The notes below the pieces were generated by a model. That model searched no databases and was not told the origin of the DNA. It saw nothing but the letters and a program-made list of their open reading frames with translations. Of a stretch of 8,884 nucleotides of DNA, positions 1 through 4,326 are shown piece after piece. Origin of the DNA: an uncultured Oscillospiraceae bacterium (GTDB lineage: Bacteria; Bacillota; Clostridia; Oscillospirales; Ruminococcaceae). Location of the stretch: assembly GCA_958403605.1 (NCBI GenBank), contig CATXYA010000040.1, forward strand, positions 1 through 8,884, read 5' to 3'. Position 1 is the stretch's first letter. Every line of letters begins with the position of its first letter. Made by a program: the position numbers and the translations under genes.

Positions 1-186
1 CAGCGGGCCGCCGATACAGGCGCCCAGCAGCGGGCCGAAGCTGTCCAGCCACAGAGGCACGGCATCCCGCTCCGTCACCAAAAAACGGATGGCCAGGTTG
101 GCCCCCACCAGCACCGGCAAAAGCAGCAGCAGGCGGACATTCCAGTTGATCTTCATCAAATTGGTCTTATACTCTTTCAACGCCAT
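1..186 (-). CDS. Membrane protein with ECF-transporter S-component-like N-terminus (3' part outside window)
   Basis: Only the first 62 codons are visible. They show a short basic N-terminus (KEYKTNLMKINW), a hydrophobic helix (about residues 18-35), a short polar stretch (TERD), then the segment PLWLDSFGPLLGACIGGPL. An aromatic or leucine-rich run with LDS/T-G-P, followed by small residues and a second GP, resembles the substrate-binding membrane domain of ECF-transporter S components. The same domain also occurs as the N-terminal sensor of some Firmicute histidine kinases, GGDEF proteins and SpoIIE-type phosphatases, so the full protein could be a transporter subunit or a membrane sensor. 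The gene starts 7 nt after the stop of the channel-like gene upstream, so the two are almost certainly co-transcribed and translationally coupled. The ATG at 186 has GGTGA 7 nt upstream, overlapping that stop. A TTG two codons further in sits 7 nt after GGAGGG, so the exact start is uncertain. The gene is real; the family call is tentative. Confidence 0.6.
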   Translation of the reverse strand, partial: MALKEYKTNLMKINWNVRLLLLLPVLVGANLAIRFLVTERDAVPLWLDSFGPLLGACIGGPL

Positions 187-193
187 TCCCTCC

Positions 194-1279
194 TCACCAC
201 AAATAGGCCGCGAGCGGCATCAGGATATGACCCGCTAGCACCACGAACACCAGCGAAAACGTGATGATGCGCCCGTACAGCGTGGCGAATTTATTGTCGT
301 TGTACTTGTTGCGGATGCGGTTGATGTTGATGATGGCCAGCGCGCCCGCCACGATGGTGAGGATGCCCCACACGTTCACATATTCCAGCAGGCCGATCTC
401 CAGCGCATCCGGCAGCAGATTGGCCCCCACCATGATATTGGTCACGGTGCCGAACAGCGCCGCCGGGATCATGCCCAAGGGGTCCACCCGGTGGAACGTG
501 CACAAAAACAGCGTGATGAAGACCCACAGCGTGGTGCCCACCAGGGCGATGAAGCATTTGGCGTACAGGCCGAAGCCGCTGCGGTTCAGCTCGATCTGCG
601 TCATGAATTCAGACGTCACCGTGCCGCGCTCCGCCCCCGGCTCGCCATAGGTGGTGACGTATTCGTTGGTGTAGACACTGTTGGCAAACCGCTTGAAATT
701 GTAACCCGCAATGCTCAGCGAGGGGTTGACACTGCAGTTTTCATAGTCCCCCTCCAGCACCACTTGGTCGATGGCCTCGTCCGGCACAATGTAAAAGCGC
801 AGCTGATGGGATTCCAGCGGGAAGCGCTTTGTCCAGAAATTCTTGAACACCGTCACGTCCAGCGTGCACAGCTGGTAATGCTCGCCGCCGATCATCTCGT
901 CCCGCAGCACCGTCAGCTTGTTGGTCGTGCCGTTGTAGACGTGGAAGTTGTGCACCATGTCCAGCTCCTCGTCCCCGCGCCAGCGGAACCACACCTTCGC
1001 CACCAGGCGGTAGCTGCTGTTTTTCATGTCAATGGCTTTCAGACTTTCCACGTAAACGCCCGTCGTCACATGGGTGGCCTGTGCGCTGAGCGCCGCCACG
1101 GCCTCCGGATCCGCCGGCGCCTCCTGCATCGCCGCCGTCCAATAGGTTTCCTCTGCCACTTTGTCGGAATAGAGCGACCATGTGGCATAGCTGAGATAGA
1201 CGGTGCTCACCACGGTCAGCAGCAAAAACCAGAAGACCAGTTTCCGCAGCTGCCATTTTTGAAATACGACCTTTTCCAT
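194..1279 (-). CDS. Pentameric ligand-gated ion channel (Cys-loop superfamily)-like membrane protein
   Basis: A 361-residue membrane protein, numbered from the ATG at 1279. Visible in order: an N-terminal hydrophobic helix (12-33; anchor or signal), a linker rich in Ala and acidic residues, a beta-rich polar region (about 68-232), then four hydrophobic helices (about 235-260, 264-289, 296-320, 334-359). Residues 95-100 (KVWFRW) and 145-160 (FKNFWTKRFPLESHQL) resemble the beta strands and the F-P-F-D-x-Q-x-L loop of prokaryotic channels such as GLIC and ELIC. LLP at the end of the second C-terminal helix, followed by EYVNVW, matches the M2-M3 linker of that superfamily. Differences: Asp of the loop is replaced by Glu, the usual M1 proline is absent, there is no spaced Cys-loop, and an extra N-terminal helix is present. 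The ligand is unknown, and it could be a non-conducting relative. A GTG at 1300 could extend it by 7 residues but lacks an SD; AGGGG lies 13 nt before the ATG. It is first in an operon with the gene at 1-186. Confidence 0.72.
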   Translation of the reverse strand: MEKVVFQKWQLRKLVFWFLLLTVVSTVYLSYATWSLYSDKVAEETYWTAAMQEAPADPEAVAALSAQATHVTTGVYVESLKAIDMKNSSYRLVAKVWFRWRGDEELDMVHNFHVYNGTTNKLTVLRDEMIGGEHYQLCTLDVTVFKNFWTKRFPLESHQLRFYIVPDEAIDQVVLEGDYENCSVNPSLSIAGYNFKRFANSVYTNEYVTTYGEPGAERGTVTSEFMTQIELNRSGFGLYAKCFIALVGTTLWVFITLFLCTFHRVDPLGMIPAALFGTVTNIMVGANLLPDALEIGLLEYVNVWGILTIVAGALAIININRIRNKYNDNKFATLYGRIITFSLVFVVLAGHILMPLAAYLW

Positions 1280-1319
1280 ACGGCTTTCGTTTCCCCTCAC
1301 ATGTATTTTTCATTCACAA

Positions 1320-1405
1320 GCGGCGTCTTCCGCATTTTTTTGACGAAACAGCGTTATTTTTTCAGAATCCCCAAAATAGCGTCTGTTTCTTCCTTTTTTC
1401 GCCGC
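1320..1405 (-). promoter_or_regulatory. Structured 5' leader (nested inverted repeats)
   Basis: Bases 1345-1360 pair with 1373-1389: GAAACAG against CTGTTTC, a one-base bulge, then a second helix through TATTTT/AAAATA, closing a 12-base loop. One internal position pairs only as G-U in a plus-strand RNA and is a mismatch in the minus-strand RNA. An outer GC-only helix, GCGGCG (1320-1325) with CGCCGC (1400-1405), encloses it. The outer helix begins within a few bases of the predicted start of the leftward mRNA, so the first ~90 nt of that leader would fold on themselves. No T-tract follows on the minus strand, so it is not a simple terminator. I recognise no riboswitch class. A DNA-level operator is an alternative. 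Confidence 0.45.
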
Positions 1406-1415
1406 CTAACAGCAT

Positions 1416-1443
1416 ATTATAACGATTGCGGGCGCAAAATCAA
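1416..1443 (-). promoter_or_regulatory. Sigma-A-type promoter of the channel-like operon
   Basis: Read on the minus strand: TTGATT (1443-1438), a 16-base spacer, and a perfect TATAAT (1421-1416). The predicted transcription start is near 1409, giving an untranslated leader of about 130 nt before the ATG at 1279. It is the best leftward promoter match in the divergent region. Assignment is by consensus only. Confidence 0.65.
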
Positions 1444-1523
1444 GCCTCTCTTTGATATAGATTTTTATTCCATTTCAGCCGATTCAACTTTAGTAGTAAA
1501 CGGATCGGTTTTCGTCGTATCTG

Positions 1524-1553
1524 TTGCCTTTACACTGTCTGCCGGTACAAAAT
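1524..1553 (+). promoter_or_regulatory. Possible aquaporin promoter
   Basis: TTGCCT (1524-1529), an 18-base spacer and CAAAAT (1548-1553) each match consensus at four of six positions. TACAAA at 1546-1551, with a 16-base spacer, is an equally good -10. Position and orientation fit the aquaporin gene at 1623, but the match is weak and no better rightward candidate was found. Confidence 0.3.
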
Positions 1554-1568
1554 AAAAAGGGTATCCCC

Positions 1569-1590
1569 AAAAGGCTCTTCATTGCCTTTT
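1569..1590 (+). promoter_or_regulatory. Hairpin in aquaporin leader
   Basis: A perfect 7-bp inverted repeat, AAAAGGC (1569-1575) and GCCTTTT (1584-1590) with an 8-base loop, ends 15 bases before the Shine-Dalgarno sequence AAGGAAGGA (1606-1614). It could modulate translation or act as a weak attenuator; chance is also possible because it is short. Confidence 0.3.
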
Positions 1591-1622
1591 CTCAATTTCG
1601 TCAAAAAGGAAGGAACGGGATC

Positions 1623-2321
1623 ATGAAAAAATACGTTGCAGAATTTATCGGCACTCTGGTGTTGGTGGTCTTCGGTTGCGGCAGTGCCGTCGCCGCCAAT
1701 ACGCTGCTGGGCACGGCGGGGCAGCCGCTGCCGCTGGCCTTTTCCACGCTGCTGATCGCCTTCGCGTTCGGCCTCAGCATCGTCGCCATGGCCTACTCCA
1801 TCGGCAATATCTCCGGCTGCCACATCAACCCGGCCGTCTCGCTGGCAATGCTGATCTCCGGCAAGCTGTCCGGCAAGGATTTTGCCGGCTACGTGGCGGC
1901 ACAGTTCCTGGGCGGCATCGCCGGGGCGGGCCTGCTGGTAGCCTTTTTCGGCAGCAATGCCGCGCTTGGCGCCAACGGCTACGGCGAAGCCAGCGCCATC
2001 GGCTGCAATCTGGGGCAGGCCTTCCTGGTGGAGGTCGTGCTCACCTTCGCATTTTTGCTGGCGATTCTGGGTGTCACCTCCCGCATCGAAAATTCTTCTG
2101 TGGCGGGCCTGGTCATTGGCCTGTCGCTGACGCTGGTTCACATCCTCGGCATTCCCTTCACCGGCACCTCCGTCAATCCCGCGCGCAGCTTCGGCCCGGC
2201 CCTGCTGCAGGGCGGCCTGGCCCTGAGCCAGGTGTGGGTGTTCATCGCGGCCCCGCTGGTGGGCGCAGCCCTGGCCGCGGTGGTCTACAAGTTCCTGGAC
2301 GCGGCTGCCCAAAAATCCTGA
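1623..2321 (+). CDS. aqpZ: Aquaporin (MIP family, AqpZ-like)
   Basis: A 232-residue channel that lets water cross the cytoplasmic membrane by osmosis, normally as a homotetramer. Both half-helix signatures are intact: NPA at residues 69-71 (GCHINPAV) and NPAR at 185-188 (TSVNPARSFGP). The residues lining the constriction match E. coli AqpZ: Phe49, His173, Thr182 and Arg188, the narrow water-selective set rather than the glycerol-facilitator set. Six hydrophobic helices with two re-entrant loops are visible, and the length is normal for the family (about 230). The start is the ATG after AAGGAAGGA (8-base spacing); an upstream in-frame extension to 1524 has no SD. Cys66, just before the first NPA, replaces the Gly of E. 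coli AqpZ. It is transcribed alone, ends at a strong terminator, and is convergent with the hydrolase gene. Confidence 0.95.
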   Translation: MKKYVAEFIGTLVLVVFGCGSAVAANTLLGTAGQPLPLAFSTLLIAFAFGLSIVAMAYSIGNISGCHINPAVSLAMLISGKLSGKDFAGYVAAQFLGGIAGAGLLVAFFGSNAALGANGYGEASAIGCNLGQAFLVEVVLTFAFLLAILGVTSRIENSSVAGLVIGLSLTLVHILGIPFTGTSVNPARSFGPALLQGGLALSQVWVFIAAPLVGAALAAVVYKFLDAAAQKS

Positions 2322-2337
2322 CATCTGCGGAAAAGCC

Positions 2338-2368
2338 AAAGGGCGCGTTTTACAACGCGCCCTTTTTA
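2338..2368. terminator. Bidirectional terminator between aquaporin and hydrolase genes
   Basis: A perfect 12-bp inverted repeat: AAAGGGCGCGTT (2338-2349), loop TTAC, AACGCGCCCTTT (2354-2365), followed on the plus strand by TTATT. On the minus strand the stem likewise ends in TTT, followed by GGCTTTT. It lies 17 bases after the aquaporin stop and 20 bases beyond the hydrolase stop (2385), so it can end both convergent transcripts; the plus-strand tract is the better one. Confidence 0.92.
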
Positions 2369-2384
2369 TTTTCTTCAGAAATAT

Positions 2385-3362
2385 TTATTCTCCTGCGGCC
2401 CAGCGGGCGAAAAAGGCCGCGCCGCTGTCCAGTGCTGCCGCCGCGTCGTCCATCACCGCGCTGTAGTGCAAAAAGCCGTGCAGCGCCCCGGCATACGTGT
2501 GATATTCGCAGGGGATGCCGCCGTCCTGCAGCACCGCGGCCAGCAGGCGGCTGTCGTCGGCCAGCGGGTCCAGCTGGGCCGCCGCCACAAAGCAGGGCGG
2601 CATGTCCCGGGTGAGGTCGTGGGAATAGCAATCGTAATAGGGGCAGTCGCCGGGCGCTTTGCCGCCCAGATAGACCCGCTGGTAAAAGGCGAGGTCTTCC
2701 GGCCCCATCCCGTCCCAGGGGCCGCCGTACCGGCGCATGCTGGGGCTGTCCGTCAGCCCATAGGTGCCGTAATACAGCAGCAGCGCGCGAATCGCGGCGA
2801 TGGGAAAGCCCTCGTCCCGCAGCAGCAGATAGGCGCCCAGCGCCAGGTTTGCGCCGCCGGAATCTCCCGCAAAGCCCAGCTTTTCCCCATCGCAGCCCCA
2901 CTGCGCCGCCTGTTGCTGCGCCCACCGGCACGCGGCGGCGCAGGCCTCTACCGCCGTGGGGTACTGCGCTTCCGGCGACAGGGGATAATCCACCGCCAGC
3001 ACCACGCAGCCCGCGGCCTGGGCCAAGCGGCGGCAGATGAGGCTGTGGGTATCGCAGTCCCCCACCACCATACCGCCGCCGTGAAAATAAAGCAGCAGCG
3101 GCGCCTTTGGCCCCGCTGTCTCCGGCACCAGCAGCCTGGCACCCACAGCGCCGTCCCCAAAGGGGAATGCCAGCGTTTGCGTTTGCCGCATCGCGGGGCC
3201 GCCCTGGTTCCAGCGGCGGCGCTCGCGCCGGTAATTTTCCCGCATGGCGGCAACGCCCGTGTCCGTGTCAAAGGCCGCGGCGTCCTGCGCCTGGCGGCGC
3301 AGCACCTCGGCCTGCTGGCTGCTGACAAGCGCCAGCACATCCGCCCGGTTTTTCTCTTCCAT
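2385..3362 (-). CDS. Alpha/beta hydrolase, HSL (hormone-sensitive lipase) family esterase
   Basis: A 325-residue, probably cytoplasmic esterase. The family hydrolyses short-chain ester bonds; the natural substrate cannot be told from sequence. The oxyanion-hole motif HGGG is at 94-97 (YFHGGGMVVGD). The nucleophile elbow GDSGG carries Ser168, the acid is Asp265 (AQLDPLADD), and the base is His295 (GALHGFLHY), so the triad is complete. DYPLSPE (about 125-131) is also typical. An N-terminal helical stretch of about 60 residues (with RRERRRW) should form the cap. I chose the ATG at 3362: GGGAGG lies 10 bases upstream. The ATG at 3401 lies inside the predicted -10 box and would be upstream of the transcript start. 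Single-gene transcript with its own promoter. No signal peptide is seen. Confidence 0.92.
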   Translation of the reverse strand: MEEKNRADVLALVSSQQAEVLRRQAQDAAAFDTDTGVAAMRENYRRERRRWNQGGPAMRQTQTLAFPFGDGAVGARLLVPETAGPKAPLLLYFHGGGMVVGDCDTHSLICRRLAQAAGCVVLAVDYPLSPEAQYPTAVEACAAACRWAQQQAAQWGCDGEKLGFAGDSGGANLALGAYLLLRDEGFPIAAIRALLLYYGTYGLTDSPSMRRYGGPWDGMGPEDLAFYQRVYLGGKAPGDCPYYDCYSHDLTRDMPPCFVAAAQLDPLADDSRLLAAVLQDGGIPCEYHTYAGALHGFLHYSAVMDDAAAALDSGAAFFARWAAGE

Positions 3363-3396
3363 CCCCCGTACGCCTCCCGCAGTTGTTCCTGCTGTT

Positions 3397-3426
3397 ACCA
3401 TAGCGCGCCGGGAAGGCCCCTGTCAA
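3397..3426 (-). promoter_or_regulatory. Promoter of the hydrolase gene
   Basis: On the minus strand: consensus TTGACA (3426-3421), an 18-base spacer, and TATGGT (3402-3397, four of six). Predicted start is near 3390, about 28 bases before the ATG at 3362. It begins three bases after the terminator stem of the gene upstream, a compact terminator-promoter junction. Confidence 0.65.
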
Positions 3427-3429
3427 TGG

Positions 3430-3467
3430 AAAAAGCGATGGATCTTGTGGAAGATCCATCGCTTTTT
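3430..3467 (-). terminator. Rho-independent terminator after the GNAT gene
   Basis: A perfect 17-bp inverted repeat (3430-3446 with 3451-3467) around a 4-base loop. The stem carries GCGATGGATCTT, with A5 at one foot and T5 at the other, so RNA from either strand ends in a U-run within the stem. It lies 32 bases past the acetyltransferase stop and closes the secG-rnr-bofA-GNAT run. Confidence 0.93.
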
Positions 3468-3499
3468 GTCTTCTTGCCCTGCGGTCATTTTTCCGGCCG

Positions 3500-3940
3500 T
3501 TACTTCACGGTAAATTTAGTCCATTCGATATGGTCATACCGCATGACGTCATTTGCTTTTTCCATCCCCAATTTTTCATAAAAGGGGACGGCATTTTTAT
3601 TTGCGATCAGATATACGGCAATATCTTTTTCCCCGCCTGCTTTCTCATGTGCCATTTTCATAAGCCGCCTGCCGATCCCTTGTCCTTCATAATCCCGGGC
3701 GACCCCGAGGTCTGTTACATAAAGCCAATACACATAATCCGTCAGCCCAAACAAAACGCCAACGAGCAAGTGATCTTCATTTCTTGCAGCCAGACTGATC
3801 GAAACCGTGTCCACCAGTTTCGAGATTCTTTCCAAAAACCGTTCTTTCGGATATTGTGAGCCGAGATCTGTCCGCTTTAAAAAATCGATATACTCTTTTG
3901 CGGAGATCCGTTCCTCTTTGATCGCTATTTTTTCGCTCAT
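3500..3940 (-). CDS. GNAT-family N-acetyltransferase
   Basis: A 146-residue single-domain protein of the Gcn5-related fold, which moves an acetyl group from acetyl-CoA to an amine. The acetyl-CoA-binding motif A is clear: YVTDLGVARDYEGQGIGRR (about 74-92), with Q-G-I-G-R as the R/Q-x-x-G-x-G/A pyrophosphate loop. The C-terminal part NAVPFYEKLGM (about 116-126) is the usual Y-x-x-x-G-F/M end of the fold. The substrate is unknown. The start is the ATG at 3940, with AGAGGAA 6 bases upstream; a TTG at 3958 would add 6 residues but has no SD. It follows the bofA-like gene by 48 bases with no hairpin between, so it may be co-transcribed. Its base composition is unlike its neighbours: the line 3541-3600 has 23 G+C of 60, against 43 of 60 at 4801-4860 in rnr. 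This suggests recent acquisition. Confidence 0.92.
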   Translation of the reverse strand: MSEKIAIKEERISAKEYIDFLKRTDLGSQYPKERFLERISKLVDTVSISLAARNEDHLLVGVLFGLTDYVYWLYVTDLGVARDYEGQGIGRRLMKMAHEKAGGEKDIAVYLIANKNAVPFYEKLGMEKANDVMRYDHIEWTKFTVK

Positions 3941-3988
3941 GGAGCTTTCCTCTTCCAATGCAAATTCGTGGCATCTTAAACGGCAGCC

Positions 3989-4252
3989 TCACAACAGCAG
4001 CAACAGCCGCAAAATCAGCAGCAGCACCACGCCCGGCGCGCCCAGCACCACCGCCGCAAAGGCCGTGGCGTAGTTGAGGGCGATGGTGATGCCCGTGAAA
4101 CCCGCCAGCAGGTTGACCGCCCCCAGCGCCGCCGCGCCGCACACCGCGCTTGTCAGCGCCGCCACCAACGGGTGTATCATCTTATGCAGCACCGCCAGCA
4201 CGCCGCCGGTGCACAGCACCGCCACAAAAAGCCCCAGGGTCTGTGCCATCAT
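3989..4252 (-). CDS. bofA: BofA-family membrane protein (pro-sigma-K processing inhibitor-like)
   Basis: An 87-residue hydrophobic protein, the same length as Bacillus subtilis BofA. In Bacillus, BofA sits in the forespore outer membrane with SpoIVFA and holds the intramembrane protease SpoIVFB inactive, delaying pro-sigma-K cleavage. Visible: a first hydrophobic helix (6-24), a second hydrophobic segment (27-50) ending in NLL, and the family's C-terminal pattern ITIALNYATAFAAVVLGAPG (55-74), with Asn60, Thr63 and G-x-PG, followed by a leucine-rich tail. The start is the first of two adjacent ATGs (4252), with GAGGTGA 5 bases upstream; a longer reading from 4285 lacks an SD. It follows rnr by 74 bases with no terminator between. 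The family call is good. A sigma-K role here is inference, because BofA-like genes also occur in clostridia where sporulation is unproven. Confidence 0.85.
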   Translation of the reverse strand: MMAQTLGLFVAVLCTGGVLAVLHKMIHPLVAALTSAVCGAAALGAVNLLAGFTGITIALNYATAFAAVVLGAPGVVLLLILRLLLLL

Positions 4253-4326
4253 CCCGCTCACCTCATCCAATCTGTATGCGGACAAGGTATCGGGTATGCG
4301 TTTTTCAAACGTGTGCGGGTGCTTTA

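Larger units (their letters stand above)
1280..1622. other. Divergent intergenic region
   Basis: About 340 bases, visibly AT-richer than the flanking genes, lie between the start of the leftward channel-like gene and the rightward aquaporin gene. They hold a good leftward promoter (1416-1443), a structured leader downstream of it (1320-1405), a weak rightward promoter candidate (1524-1553) and a small hairpin in front of the aquaporin ribosome-binding site (1569-1590). I see no tRNA, small gene with a convincing start, or mobile-element end here. Confidence 0.7.

Noticed and set aside
491..1555. A 354-codon plus-strand open frame opposite the channel-like gene
   Set aside because: Low-complexity His/Arg/Gln-rich translation; it runs through the divergent promoter region and into the aquaporin leader. 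It is a shadow of the minus-strand gene.
1280..1622. Possible riboswitch or small RNA gene in the divergent gap
   Set aside because: The inverted repeats are real, but I could not match them to any known riboswitch or ncRNA consensus, so only a generic structured leader is reported.
1530..2339. A 269-codon minus-strand frame opposite the aquaporin gene
   Set aside because: Complement of an NPA-containing aquaporin; the translation is a Gln/Gly/Arg-rich run without motifs.
3363..3401. Longer hydrolase start at the ATG at 3401
   Set aside because: The ATG overlaps the predicted -10 box, has no SD, and adds 13 residues not needed by the family; the ATG at 3362 has GGGAGG upstream.
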